From Spirometra erinaceieuropaei (lineage: Eukaryota; Platyhelminthes; Cestoda; Diphyllobothriidea; Diphyllobothriidae), in contig CACRXP010000399.1 in the NCBI GenBank assembly GCA_902702965.1, positions 105,719 to 169,718 on the forward strand: a stretch of DNA of 64,000 bases. Reading direction: 5' to 3'. Shown in pieces: positions 34,525 to 46,779 of this stretch. The notes beneath the pieces are model-generated. The model saw nothing but the letters and a program-made list of their open reading frames with translations. It had not been told where the DNA came from and made no database searches. Each line of letters begins with the position of its first letter. Position 1 is the first letter of the stretch. Position numbers and translations under genes: made by a program.

Positions 34525-35086
34525 GATCGTGTACATTCGACGGGCCCAATCTCATAACATCCAACGTGCTTCAAAAATTCTACAAATCAGGTCGGCTCAA
34601 CAGTACCACGTCCCTTTTGGACTGGCTCGTCGTAGCACAGGGAGCTTTGAAATATCGAATTTTGGTGAAGGAACCACGTGTACGAAGACAGGATCGAAGA
34701 CAAGCAAATATTCGTGCATGGTGGAGTTCGCGGACCTTCGTCTGAGCAAAACCTGCCAAATTGGTTACCCTGTACACTGGTAAGAACACAACCTACGGAA
34801 GGTGACTTCTCGGTGCAGCGTCAAGACTCTCACTTTCCACAGCATAAGAGTAAATATCCCTGTGACTGTGAGCCGCGATGCAGACCGTAGACAAATACCA
34901 ATGCCTGACGACCCATCATTCCCGAAACAGGGAGCTTTTGAGGCAGATTGCAATTTTACCCTCCAACTGCCCGGAGAGGTACACGTTTACACTTTGTCAC
35001 TTATGCTGATGCTGTTAAAATCAGCTCTGCCTTACGATTGTCGGGGTCGCGGTAGAAATTACTTGCAAATGTTGTCGAATAGATAA
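34525..35086 (+). pseudogene. Unit-end exon block 1 (B), interrupted
   Basis: Acceptor CATCTCCAG at 34524. Here the frame is open from before the acceptor (RRAQSHNIQRAS..., FGLARRSTGSFEISNFG, CMVEFADLRLSKTC, YPVHW) until TAA at about 34782. It then resumes as TSRCSVKTLTFHSIR to FEADCNFTLQLPGE and ends at 35086. The TAA lies in TGGTAAGAAC, which could alternatively act as a 5' splice site (CACTG/GTAAGA), so exon end and nonsense mutation cannot be told apart from sequence alone. Confidence 0.35.
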
Positions 35087-35359
35087 TTTCAGAATGCCCT
35101 GTAGTTGATTCACGGACTCCTTATCAAATTAAGCATTTTAATGCAAATGAAATGCTCCTGACGAAATGTGTATTTTGACTACACATGGGTTTTAAAGTGC
35201 GTTATTAACTAGCATGTCATGCGGTTGCTCATTCAAACATCCCGTATAATTAAAATGTACAAGAGATAAATCCGGTTTGTGGAGTGCGGTTGTTGTTTAC
35301 ATGTTTTATATGAAAAAGTATCAGTGCATATGTAAAATTAGCAGTATTACTGTAGTATT

Positions 35360-35438
35360 AGTAGTCGTAGTAGTAGTCGTAGTAGTAGTAGTAGTAGTCG
35401 TAGAGGTAGTAGTAGTAGTAGTAGTAGTAGTAATAATA
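35360..35438 (+). repeat. GTA/TAG trinucleotide microsatellite
   Basis: About 80 bp of GTAGTA with interspersed GTCGTA. The same site in A (about 14265-14300) holds only a few imperfect units. Confidence 0.95.
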
Positions 35439-37377
35439 CTCAATCTCACTGATGAAGTTTAATGTAGATTTTCGGCTAGACACTTCTCTTGCAAGCGATT
35501 AAATGAAAGCATGACGACATGGTCACTAACATGCAATATGCATATATTATGACCAGCATTCCATTGATTACTGCTGTCAAAATGTCGTCTTCCATCAAGA
35601 GATGGTCAACAGTGATCAGGTCCTCTAAACGGTTTTTTCGGGTGAGCGGGCCAGTGGACTTTGAATTGAATAAAACACTACGCACAGCAAAGAGGGTCGC
35701 CGTTTTTCCCCGACCCCTACCCTTCCCCCCTATCCCCGTCAGTAACCTAGCATGACCTTATGACGACTCGCCTCACATGTCCATCGTACGCTTGTTCTGT
35801 CGCGCCAAGTGGTATACAGTGATAAACGTACTATGTCTGTTGTTTGCTATCCATCTGACACTTTATCAATATATCGACCCGAACTGCATACTAGCTCTGA
35901 TCTTTAATAACATGTTTGTTCCGGATACCGCCTCTACCGAACTTTCGGAATTCAATCAAACCTCCTTTGTAGGTTTGCAGTTTCGTTGTGTTGCCAATCG
36001 ACACTACTCGTTGTATACTTTGTCTATTCAGTGGTTACCAGCAGAAGGTTAATCGTGGTCAGATGGTGAACATCATGCACTTTAATGCATCTATTGAACG
36101 AGCGCCCAACATGGCAGCTCCAAAACGGATGGGAGCTGCGTGGTGAGATCCCGGAAACTGTTCAAGGAAAAACACGTTTTTAGCTCTGAAATAATATCGT
36201 CATTGTCTTGTTGTTTCACAATCTTCATGAATCATACCATACACGTGAGTCGACGAAAGGGGTTAGGAATGCCCATCCTCTGTAGTAATATAGGACACAA
36301 TTGCTGTAAACCCACATAAAGCATGAACGACATCCAGCGAAATGATCGCTGTGATAAGAAGACAGCATACTTAGGTGAATGTCTACTCCTTTTTTATTGC
36401 TACACATAAGATTTGCAAACTTCTGGTCCATGCTCTCCGGTGTACATTGTACGGGAAGACTCACTGAGGGCATTAAATGTTTCCTGCCAACAATCCAAAA
36501 AGCATGTTTGATGCCCTAACCAATGGATAAAACCGATTAACACAAAGTCACAAAGTCACGTTTTCTGTCACTTGGTCCGTTTGCTAAGCGTGACAGTCAG
36601 TTCAAACATAAGGAAAATTGTGGTCTTGCATTCGACAGAACTCGTCCCAAATATTAAAGTCACTTGGACAGTTCAGAAAACTAAACTAATTCAAAATAGC
36701 AGTTATACTTCTGTCTTTGTTGGAAGTGTTCTACCCAAATATTTTAAGTGGTCTAGAGGTGTACACATGGTACCGCCAACTGACGGTTGAACATTCAATT
36801 AGTTATTTGACATAGCATTTTATTAGAGGCGTGTCCATCGGTCGTCCATAATCAGTTAGCGCTTACTACTTGTGATAGCATATGTACCCTAAATAAGAAA
36901 GAACGAATACTGTAATAACACGCGCGTTGTTGCGGATCCCTCGTTAACTTTTAAGTATAATGTGTTTGTTAAGCACAAACCCGGCTTCTGCTTTGGAAGG
37001 TCATGCTCTGCATAATAAGTATTACCTGAAGCTTAGACTGGTCGCCTTTGATTTTAGTGCCGATATTGTGGAGTTACTACATACTATTATTGAGGCCAAC
37101 CAAGCACGGAAATACCGGCGGTGGCGCTGACAGTTAAACGACTAAAACTCAGTTTTCAGCCTGTGTGTGTTTTATTCAGGTCAATGCCACTAACATTTTC
37201 TCTTTATATCTTGAACCATCAGTCCGCAAAATGTATTTCTCACAATATAAATGGCATAGCTATTCAGCAAATGTTGCTATCAGTTTATCCTTTACGATGC
37301 CATGTAACTACTTGATGGGTGTTATTAATATACTTTCTTTGGGCTCATAGCAAAGGCATCTCATATTTCTGCATTTG

Positions 37378-37520
37378 ATGGGCATCAGACGATGTGCTTC
37401 ATCGAGATTATGAAGCATGAATTCAAAAGCAGACTAGTTTTAATCCCACCATATTTTTATTTTAACTGTCTCCAATATATGGACACTTGGCTCCCAACAA
37501 CCTTCAATCTGGTTTGTTGA
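37378..37520 (+). pseudogene. Unit-end exon block 2 (B), acceptor lost
   Basis: DGHQTMCFIEIMKHEFKSRLVLIPPYFYFNCLQYMD is close to A, but the AG of the acceptor reads AT (TTTCTGCAT). If the block is an exon elsewhere, it cannot be spliced in here at that site. Confidence 0.35.
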
Positions 37521-37829
37521 CCGCCTGTTCAAACAGGGTATAACCATACAAAATGTTTGTCAATTACCTCGTTATAGACCGTTTGCTTATAAACGTTGGA
37601 TACACATTATAATGCAATGAGAATTGTTGATGAACCTTTCAACCAAAAGACGTGTAGCATGAAGGCTGTGATATCTTTCGTGTCGTTTTTGCCTACCTGC
37701 TCTATTTAAAAGTAACGTGAAGCTTGGTCGGTTTAACGTTGATGTTGCTGTCGGCATCTTGGACTTTGAAAGGACTATTTGTGAAGCTCAGGTGATAGTA
37801 CTGGAAGGTTTTCTAAAATCTTAGTAAAG

Positions 37830-38035
37830 ACGGCTTTGATGATACTGTCGGCATTGTTGATATATTGCAATCTGTTTGTGAGGTTAATCAGGCGCTGACA
37901 TATTGTCGGTGTTGCTGACAATAAGACAACTTGCGCGCACCTCTCAGCTTGCACAGTGTTTTATCTAGGTCACTGCCACTGAAATTGACGACTGAAATCA
38001 TGGACCAGCAGTTCGCATGTCTGCCCATCCGCTGA
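37830..38035 (+). repeat. Extra unit-end fragment after unit B
   Basis: GATGATACTGTCGGCATTGTTGATATATT...GTTTTATCTAGGTCACTGCCACT...GAAATCATGGACCAGCAGTTCGCA follows unit positions 15715-15920 at lower identity. It shows a further unit existed here before a Penelope-like insertion cut it at about 38036. Confidence 0.65.
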
Positions 38036-39140
38036 GCTTCCAACTTATCACTTGTCGCACATCGGCTTTTCAAATTTTGTATTGCCAATTCTGGCACGCT
38101 ATAATCGGTGCGAAGAGATAGAAATACAGAAGCTAAGACTTGACCCATCCCCATAATAATCGTTCCTCTTGTGTCAAACGTTTCGACTCTGGAATAATAT
38201 GATAACGTGTTCACTATCAACAGTGAATGGGGCCAATCTTTGCAGAAAACGATGCATTAATAATAACAAAATAGAGCAAATTCCTTTCTCACTCTCTCTC
38301 AATAATGGAGCTGGTGTCAGACGCCCAAATATTCATGAGTTCTCGCCCTGTTTTATTTCTGGCTCGCGGGATTAGCCGCGTGCCCACGAACTTGAGTTTG
38401 TGGCCTTCATTCGAATTGTAAGAAGCGATCTGAGACAGTGGTTCCCATGTCCAAATGCCTGTTTATGCCTTCTTATTCGCGAGCTAAGCCGCCATCCGGT
38501 CTGTCCTGTATAATGGCGAGGTCAGTCAAGGAAAGGCATCTGACAAACGACGCCAGATTGTTCTCCTGCATCTAGTTGGTTCTTCATTTGCATGATTTTT
38601 GTGCGCATGGTAGTTGACGGACTGTGTACAATACGCAAGTCGAGCACTCCGGCGATATGTTCCGTTGCTTCTGACATAATTTTTTGACAGGGCGAAGAGT
38701 GTCAGATTTTTTGTGCCTCTACACTGTTTGTTCTCCTAGGGCGCGGGATAAGGCAGTTGCTGAAGATATCATTTGTTTATCCATTCCTTGCCAGTTGGTC
38801 CCGAAGATACCATAGTTCACTTACTCGTCCTTACGGTTCACTTCATTTTGCGTTTACCCTTTTGAAGATTGCTCGAAAACGGCTGCGTTTATGAGCCATC
38901 GCATGGTTACTGTGACAGTTAAAAGCTGCATCTTGTTAATCTCCTTTCTGAACACCTTGTTACTGTGTACTCCATTAGGTCTGCGTGTGAAGAACACGTC
39001 AAGCAATGTCAAACCTTCGGCATTTCCTTGTTCTCTTGTGTCCACTGAATTTGGGTGAAAATGCCGTTAAGCGGTTCTTGAAAGTCGGCTGGCCTGCTCC
39101 TTTCAACAACAACACCGAACCTGCCTTATACATATCGACG
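38036..39140 (-). mobile_element. Penelope-like element fragment 1: RT end, GIY-YIG, 3' tail
   Basis: On the minus strand: LNGIFTQIQWTQENKEMP at about 39090-39020, LTLLDVFFTRRPNGVHSNKVFRKEINKMQLL at about 39020-38920 (the LPFLDV...VYRK block of Penelope reverse transcriptases), GEQSGVVCQMPFLD then HYTGQTGWRLSSRIRRHKQAF at about 38570-38450 (GIY-YIG, with Y.GQTGR replacing YVGQTGR), and FVGTRLIPRARNKTGRELMNIWASDTSSI at about 38400-38310. The reverse transcriptase lacks its YVDD part and frames shift several times. The last 170 bp (38040-38215) recur at 56515-56690, which fixes them as the element's 3' tail. Confidence 0.75.
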
Positions 39141-39524
39141 AGAAAACAAAGGTTCATAGTAGCCGAAGCCGTCCCCGCGTTGAAGAGGTCAGGCTCAATT
39201 CCCAGCCAAGGTGGCACGCATTTACGCCACCGTGAGACGGCGTGGAACAGCATTATCGTGAACACCACTCACTGCACTCCTATCTTCCGCCATTTTTGTT
39301 TGATTACAACACTGTTCATTTGACGCCGCATTCTCACAGTCTCAGACGGTAGGGCTCAGACTAGTGCGCGTACTGTCCCGGAGATCGCGTGTTCATCATC
39401 TGTTCAACAAGAACTCTGAGATACGCAAATTTGCTTTCATCCATGATCACTAATTTTATTTCAAATGCAATTACATGATTTGTTCATTCGGGTATTTATT
39501 GTATTCGCGGTTTTTTGCAAGTTA
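39141..39524. other. Between two Penelope fragments, no gene seen
   Basis: A stretch near 39185-39235 (AGGCTCAATTCCCAGCC) has a weak B-box look but lacks a partner A box. Nothing else recognised. Confidence 0.35.
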
Positions 39525-39644
39525 TTACAACATACAGGCTGATGCAGGTAATATAACGCAAAGTCGACGGTCATATAAACTATTATGACAGGTCAACAAT
39601 AAATGCATTTTGTGTAGTCTTGGAAAAGTAGCCACGGTAGCTGG

Positions 39645-40450
39645 GACAAGAGCTTTATTAACCTGACCTTTCGGATCGCTGCTCGAACTTATCATCAGAG
39701 ACAAAAGCATATACGGGGAGTTAATGCACAAAAGACTGCAGTATTCATAGGATGCAGTTGCCATGCTCCCGCATACCTATGAATGTTCACGGCTCCCCCT
39801 TCATCAAGGATCGTTGCTCTTGGTGTGCTAATTGCTTGATGACCGACCTTCACGTCGTCAGTTGCTGCAAATTCATCAGATGTGTTGGGTGTTGGTGTGA
39901 TGATTTCTCGACCATCTGACCCATCGACCCTGGCGTTGAGAACACTGTTTGCCTGTGCGCTTCCCGTAAGGCTAATAAGTCTGCCTAGGCGATGTCTCAG
40001 CACTGACTACGGACGGGGGATGTCATTGCATTTGTCAATGGACTGGGAGCCAGTAAACCATGACTCAAGCAGCTCACGCGGTTGTTAACTCATGCGAAAA
40101 ACTTCGGCCTCGTCCAATTTGAATGCGTGGCCGGATCTCGTGGAATGACCCGCAGCGTGAGAGCTGGAGTCACTTCTCCGCACCGCTACAGCGTATTCGG
40201 CCATTTGATTTCGGAGCAGTCTTTCGGTTTCTCCGACGTAGCTGCTTTGTCCGCAACTGCACCAAATCCGATAATCGACTCCAGACGTTTCTGGCCGTGG
40301 CAGCGGGTCTTTCGGTTTCATTACCAGACGCCTGATGGTTGCCTCCGGTCTGTGTGCAACTACAACTCCAAGTGGTGCGAGAAGGCGGCCGATAGCTTCC
40401 GAAAAGTTCTTGACATATGGAAGCGCTCGTCATATTAACAGGCAACACCT
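39645..40450 (-). mobile_element. Penelope-like element fragment 2: GIY-YIG domain and tail
   Basis: Minus strand from about 40430: SEAIGRLLAPLGVVVAHRPEATI, LVMKPKDPLPRPETSGVDYRI, CSCGQSSYVGETERLLRNQMAEYAVAVRR, GHAFKLDEAEVF at about 40330-40085. This is a near-complete GIY-YIG core with the YVG and downstream Arg kept. The C-terminal tail follows (RELLESWFTGSQSID at about 40080-40030 in a shifted frame; GSAQANSVLNARV and EIITPTPNTSDEF at about 39960-39870), then AAYSKL-equivalent tail sequence and TGATGATAAGTTCGAGCAGCG...AATAAAGCTCTTGTC ending at about 39648. Reverse transcriptase absent: 5' truncated. Confidence 0.85.
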
Positions 40451-40599
40451 GTCAATGGTTTCTTTGCGCATTATTAGAAAAATACTGAAAGAGTTCGGTT
40501 TTCGTCATCAAAGCGCATGACAAAGCCATTCGTATGTGGACTACTTGGTAGAGAACTTTTTGTTTGCTCAAAAATATATTTATCGCCGTTTGTCGCTCT

Positions 40600-41165
40600 G
40601 GATAAGCATTTAATTTTTTGATGACGTCTTATTTTTAGACAAGCCTACAAAGTCGGCCCAATTGGTCATATGCGGGAAGAACTTTCCATGACAACACACT
40701 ATATCGACATAAATTTTCAAGAACTATCAATGACTGATGGTTTGCATGGCCATCAAATTACGAGGGCGATCGACCTGGCGGTCAACAGCGGAGACGATAA
40801 AGAACAAAGTGTTCATTTGCATCGTAAAGGATGTCTTCGGTTAAAGCGGTATTCACCGACATCATGTGAACATCGTAATATTGCAGGATAATGCCCCTGC
40901 CCACCGCTAAGAGTAGGTATGATTTCAACTAAGCGTACGAATATAATCTAATATTTTAGACCATCGCCAGCCTTTCCGCCTGTATCCTTCGAAGCATATT
41001 TTTTCCCACTATCATCCCGGACTTAGATATTGTCGAATATCTTTTGGCACGTATTTAAAGAAATTAAGACAAGGCAAGCAAACATCTTGTTATGGAGCAA
41101 AAGCTAATTTTTTGCTCAATAATTACATAGACCATACTACTTTGGAATTCTCTATGCCGTCTCGC
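40600..41165 (+). mobile_element. Tc1/mariner transposase relic (C')
   Basis: Contains HVNIVILQDNAPAHR at about 40865-40910 and a worn SPDLNPIE region (HPGLRYCRISFGTYLK in the shifted frame) at about 41020-41060, followed by LLNNYIDHTTLE shared with B. Multiple stops. Confidence 0.65.
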
Positions 41166-42649
41166 GTTACGGCAAAGCTGAAGGACAATCGAAAAAGTGC
41201 TGATACGTTGTATTTTCTTCTAATTTTTATCATTTGTCTTTTTGTGACGTTAAAGGAGCCGCACTTGAGGTTGCTGATAGGCTTAGAGCTGGCAGGGTAA
41301 TTGTTAGGGCTGTGGTTGGGCTAAAGTAGTAGGCAGTACTGCAATCATTACCGATATACTTGTCGAGCTATTTGTCTCACTCAACACACGAAAAGAAAAT
41401 CTTTCTTCAATTGTTGTCCTACAAATGAAACTGTTTGATATATTTGGTTGAACCGGCAGATTTCTACTCACCCCCTGGCTAGTTTCGTGAAGTGCCAGCC
41501 AAAATTAATGCTCTGCCAATTAAGCTCACAAACATGCAGTTATTCCGAACGTGCTGCCTTCTGAAATGCGCATTGTAACTATAATTTAAATGTTCCTGTC
41601 TTAGTACACATCATAAGGATTATCAATATGATAGCGAAAATTTCCCGAACTGCCTACGTAATATCCAGTTGTTATTCCCTTTATGATGTTTGCAAACAAC
41701 AAAGTTTCTTTCCCATCAAACGCATCAACTAAAGAAATAAGCCATATGAACATTTTTTGCGAAAATAACCATTGAACGAAATAAGGAAAGGAGAATGATA
41801 AAATCCTACCGAATTTAAAAATTACAAATCCGATATATGCCCTGAGATGCGACATCTGTAATCTTACTAGTTTACGACCTCAAAAAACCAGCATATATTC
41901 GTCACTTTGACATGCTGTACTTCGTAATGATAGATAGGAAAAAAATCCTTTTTGTGTTCCTTTCAATTTGCACAACGCAATATCCGATTTGTGTTGCCTA
42001 CGGAACTTATTAAAAGTAGCATGATAAAGAACATTGATAGCAAACGTATTTGCAATGAAAAGCAACCAGATGGACCAATAAGCGATGCTCGCCAAGTGCT
42101 ATTCTGAGATATTCCGTGGGAGTTTTCGCAAACTTATCGCTAAACATGGTAACCGGTTGTAAATTATATCCATCACACAATCTGAGCTTCAGAGGAACTT
42201 TACTTCCAGAAGTATTCTGACAAAACTTTCATATTAAACATGTAAGCAACATCCGGAATCCACTAAGCACACTATTTCATGGAACATGTAAGTATGCATG
42301 CTTTTCGAGCGAGCTAATTTATGGCATGCTAATAAACATGGGCAGTTATAGGCCATGCGAAAGTTAAAAAATACAAAAAATTTCAGTTGTAGTGAGATAT
42401 TAAGGTTGACTTTGCGGTAGGAAGTAATCTTCACAGCAGTTTGCGACGTTTCATTCGTTAGAACGGCTACGTGGTTTACACCACAAAATTAATAACCGTC
42501 AGGAAAAGATGACCTACACAGCATCCACACGATCGACAAAGCAGTAATGTGCATTTCCAGGTGCAGAAATGATGGATATTCTGCCACAAATATGTGTCTG
42601 TTGTAAATATGTCGGTTTACAGTGGCGGATATAAAACTGTTATATTTTG
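41166..42649. other. C' interior, no gene seen
   Basis: Collinear with unit A 11340-12300. The minus-strand frame at 41601-41855 (MSHLRAYIGF) is kept relative to A and B but has no definable exon edges. Confidence 0.35.
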
Positions 42650-42965
42650 GAAAGTCACAATTTTCCCAATTCACCGAGAAGACACTTGCCGCTGGATGTG
42701 TGCGGTCCAGTCGATCCGATGCGCAAATCGTTCAAACGAATTTCGGCGAACAATAATGTAAAGAAATATTTTCGAATCTTGAATTGGGACTTCACACGCG
42801 TGCTCCCTTCGTCAAACCTCATAGTTTCAAAACTGCCGGTGAATCGACTACCCTGGCCGAGTGTAAGTTGATACGGTTGATCTGACCTAATAAGTAGCAT
42901 TTGTTGAGGCAGTTAAATATTGCTCGTATTGACCCGTCACCTTTTCTATATCCTGAAGCTGAAAG
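42650..42965 (-). pseudogene. Unit-end exon block 1 (C'), inverted
   Basis: On the minus strand, after TTCAG at about 42954, the frame LGQGSRFTGSFETMRFDEGSTRVK and FAEIRLNDLRIGSTGPHTSSGK aligns with A FGQARRFTGSFEISKFGKGTTRTK and FADLRLNITCRIGYPV. It is the most diverged copy and lies opposite to its neighbours. No continuation matching LTFH or FTLQLPGE was found. Confidence 0.4.
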
Positions 42966-43049
42966 GGGCAGAAATGATTTAAATTTCCTAAAAGTATAAT
43001 GATATAGAATAAACTGAACTCCGCCGAATTTTTGCATCTGAAACTCCAA

Positions 43050-44770
43050 ACTTGCTACCGGCTACCAATGCATGCTTTGGAAACGCTGCTGCACCGTCGG
43101 ATATCCATGATGCATTCATAGTGTGTATTTAAGGGTAATAGGCAATGTGCTTGATGACCCTATTGAAAACTGTACACACAATGTACATATTAAATGCACG
43201 TCTTACTAAAAATTTGCCAGTAACACATTTGTTTACGGAATTCGTTTTTATAGTGCAGGACTAAGAAGGATGGGGCAGGCCGTCATTTCAATGTACATAT
43301 GAAATTGTAAGTGCACCTATATACAATCAGCATAAGGTGCAGTGATTTCCGTAGTTTGGTAGAAGTAATTTTATTAAACGCCAGGGCTGTGCTACATAGG
43401 GATGACATCAAGAAATAAAATGTATGGCTGGCCGAAGATTATGCTGCAATAAGAGTCGCCCTAATACATTCTCCGTCCTGTAGGTAGTAGAATGTTGCCT
43501 TTTTCATTATAAAATTATGTACATCTGTCAACAGGCGCCGCGGTTAACTGAATAGATTCATATGGTCAGTACATAACGGAACTACTGAAAGCCGATGAAA
43601 AAATCTGTTATGTATTAGTAAATAACCTGAGGAGGTATTCGATTGTGAAAGCCTATCCCTTTGACGTCATTGTCGACGAAACCAAGGAAAAACCTTTCGA
43701 AGCAAAGCACTGCATCTAAATCAATGTCTAAGCAAAAGATCGCGAAATTTTCGAGAAACTTTTGTAGATGTGGTATACAGTGTATTTAATTTTGGATAGT
43801 TTACCATACTTAGAAATATATTTTTTGGCGAACTTCTTCTATAATTAAACAAAAAGACAAATTGCAAACTGTAGTATCATCGTTGTTCTCGGCGTTAGTT
43901 TCCTAACTTTCATTTTATATGCACACTGAGCACAACCTGGCTCATTGGTCAATGAAATTCTCTATATTACTAATCTTATCTTTCTTACGGCTTTTATGGG
44001 TTTCACGTGCAATGATTAACGATATTATGTCGTACAACCATCAGGACATACGAAATGAAATGACTTCCACCTATCATCATTAATTATGGCAAGGAAATAA
44101 AGCAGTGTTGGCTTTGTAGGGTCTTGTTTAGATAAACACTCACAACCAGGCATATTGCAAACCTCTTAGACAGATAGAGCGTTTTGAGGCAAATATCAGG
44201 AGTCCCTAGACTTTATTATATCAGTCGACATATATATGTGCATTTTTTTACTCATTTCCTCCAAATAAATCGTGTTTTCTCTTTAAATGTTTGAAGGATA
44301 AACAAATACGAAATTGCAGTCCTTAATGGGTGTCGTCGGTTTTGACGTGAGGCAGAAGTAGCCGCCTTCAATACGCACAATCTCGTTGCCAAACGTGCAT
44401 TGGCTAAACCATTACAAAAGGCGTTATGTTGCCTAACATAGCACTAATAATTAGGTCTTTGTTGCAAATACCAAAATAAATATATCAGGAATTTTATATG
44501 TGTGCACATTTAACTGCCAGATGTTTGTTTAACAGTAAATACGTCGCTGATTTGTGACACTACTAATGTGTGTAATGCAATTTGATTAGTATTTGACATG
44601 CTATAGTCTTTCGAAAAAAGCTCTCATTGGATTTTACCGATGAATGCACATACGATTCATTGACCACAGTTCGATACACTCATATGGCACAATGTTAAGC
44701 TCATAGAGATCCAGTTTATTATGAAAAGTCATCACTGGATACAATATCTAGCAAATATTTTAGTGGATGC
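43050..44770. other. C' interior, no gene seen
   Basis: AT-rich, only loosely alignable to unit A 14-16 kb. No coding block recognised. Confidence 0.35.
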
Positions 44771-44822
44771 CGTACATGTTTTCCATATGTTTACTTATCA
44801 TCTGCAAAGCATATTTTTGCAG

Positions 44823-44967
44823 TTGATGGTCCTCCCACGATGTGTTTCATCGGCATTGTGAAATATACAGTCATTAGCAATATTGTTTCATCGTTAGCAC
44901 ATTTTTATGTGAACTGTCTCCGAGAAATGGCTCCTTCGTTTCTATCAGCCTCCGGTCAGTCAAGATG
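44823..44967 (+). pseudogene. Unit-end exon block 2 (C')
   Basis: Acceptor CATATTTTTGCAG intact. In-frame DGPPTMCFIGIVKYTV.....AHFYVNCLREMAPSF with TGA soon after. Shares the DG..TMCFI.I.K core with A and B. Confidence 0.35.
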
Positions 44968-45651
44968 ACCCCGCGCTCGATCTGTGTATTGCCATCCAAA
45001 AGTGTCAGTTAATTCGCCATAACGTACCTACTTATAACTTTTGAATAGGCAAAGTGGTGTAACGTTTATGTTTTCATTTAAGGCGAGTTCACAAGTATTT
45101 GAATCACTGATGTCTCATGCGTACAATAGAGGAGATCCGTATGGACCCCGAAGATTCGGCCGAGGCCGCGTGTGAAATATACATGCAGCTTCAGTTAAAA
45201 TGAACTAGACATTGTCGTATTCAACAGTCGTACGCAACTGTCGAGCACACCAGAAACTTATAGGCTTTGAAAACTCCGATTGCGCAAGCAAGCGGCAGAA
45301 AAAAATGACAGACACTGCGCTTGATTTTTTAGTAAATGGCATTCTCAGAGCACACACAAGTAGGCCTGAAACCATTTCCTAGTTCTCAGTCCTTAAAAAA
45401 TAATGTATACTTCACCAGACACCCCGGTGTTACTTTGTCAGCAAATCGCCTTTCCCCCTCTAAATCGGGACACTTCACGGTAAAGTCCGTAAACTTCTTT
45501 TATGACTTTTGTCGTTTACATCAAAGCACACATCTCCGCTCCACGTCTGTCGACTCAAATATTTTTGCATTCTCCATCTCACCTCCATTGTTGTCCCGTG
45601 ATTTCTCGTGCATTGCTAATGCAATTTTTATTTGTAAATTGAGCCTTACAA

Positions 45652-45897
45652 ATGTTCGCTTCTGATGCCGACGTCTCTTATATTCTTTTGTCGATATTAC
45701 CATATAACTACAAAGCAAAACGGTCAAGCATGTTACTGGTCGAATTCTGGTTGACGTTGCCCATCTCCTACATTCTGAACTATTTAATCTCAAGTCCTCC
45801 AGCGCTACGCGCCTTTACTTTTAGCCTATGTCTAATGCACATCGGCATATCAAAATTCCCTTCACACTATCTTACGTTGACAAGACAGAAACAATGA
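45652..45897 (+). CDS. Unit-start exon-like block, open in C''
   Basis: DADVSYILLSILPYNYKAKRSSMLLVEFWLTLPISYILNYLISSPPALRAF reads without interruption where A and B have stops. Two hydrophobic stretches. No family recognised; it may simply be chance openness in a decaying block. Confidence 0.25.
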   Translation: MFASDADVSYILLSILPYNYKAKRSSMLLVEFWLTLPISYILNYLISSPPALRAFTFSLCLMHIGISKFPSHYLTLTRQKQ

Positions 45898-46145
45898 ATC
45901 TAAGACTGTAACCATCCCCGCATTTGATATTCCTTTCGGCAAAGAAAAGTGAATTCCTCCCTTTTTTTTCTTTTAAAAATTCTCTAAGGGCATGTGACTA
46001 TTTGTTTTCCATCCATCTAATCAGTCATTCATTCTGGTATGTGTGCAGGTGTACATCAGTGAAAACGACATGATCATATATGTGCCGCAACATGAATGTA
46101 GAACGCATTTAGTAACTGCCGTTCAAATGTCAGCAAAACTACTAT

Positions 46146-46440
46146 TTCAGAAGCAATACATGACAGCTGCTGATGTTACTCTGCTCTCTTGAATCCATAT
46201 TTATGTCATCATGTTAACATTTAACCAAAGTAACTATAGTGTGTATCATATATATTGGAAAGTTTTGGCGTACAGAAAAGATTTGCATCCCTGTACTATC
46301 ATCAGTGAGCAGCGGAATGTGCTTCGACAGCAGCCTAAGCAACCCGACTTTTGACAGGCTTTAAGAATCAAAACAAGAAGCCAAATCTTGACCGCAGCAC
46401 AGGCGAATATGTGCTAGACAGACTCCACTGACTGCATGTG
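46146..46440 (+). pseudogene. Membrane-anchor exon, C'' copy
   Basis: Acceptor TACTATTTCAG kept; KQYMTAADVTLLS then TGA. Later IHIYVIMLTFNQSNYSVYHIYWK and RKDLHPC keep the B frame. Confidence 0.35.
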
Positions 46441-46779
46441 AAATGGTTAGTACAACCCATTAGTAAGTTGAGCTACCAGCTCGCACGTTGGGGACTGATG
46501 CCTATTTACATCAAGTATCGCAGGCCATTACAACCGTGCTTATTGTGTCTGCTTGCATTAGGCACTGCATATATTGTCCGTTTTTTCTTCGAAATGCAGA
46601 TATGAAACACCACTTTCTAGTGGCAGATAATCATACGCAGTTGATATGGTAAGCCTTGCAAAGCCGCTGTTCGAGTTACTTATGCAATATTATTATTGTT
46701 GACATGGACAAACGACACTATGGCGATCGGAAATATACAATAGTAGATAAGGCCCTCACTAATCACAACCGACAAGATA

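Larger units (their letters stand above)
21788..37625 (+). repeat. Tandem unit B (about 16 kb)
   Basis: Second copy of the unit, about 93-95% similar to A over long stretches by eye. Left edge at ACGTGTCTTATG (21788), right edge at ATGCAATGAGAA (37625). It lacks the A-only ~500 bp segment, carries an internal duplication (B1/B2), a fuller Tc1 relic, a complete SINE and an expanded GTA microsatellite. Confidence 0.9.
40600..45060 (+). repeat. Unit fragment C' (3' part of a unit, diverged)
   Basis: Matches unit positions from the Tc1 relic (about 31480 in B) to the unit end (A 16283), at much lower identity than A to B. At least one inside piece (about 42650-43050) matches in the opposite orientation. 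Order otherwise collinear. Confidence 0.75.

Noticed and set aside
35277..35462. 61-codon ORF with a long valine run
   Set aside because: It is the GTA/GTC microsatellite read as codons. No second exon and no equivalent in unit A.
39185..39235. B-box-like AGGCTCAATTCCCAG
   Set aside because: No A box at suitable distance and no match to the SINE body.
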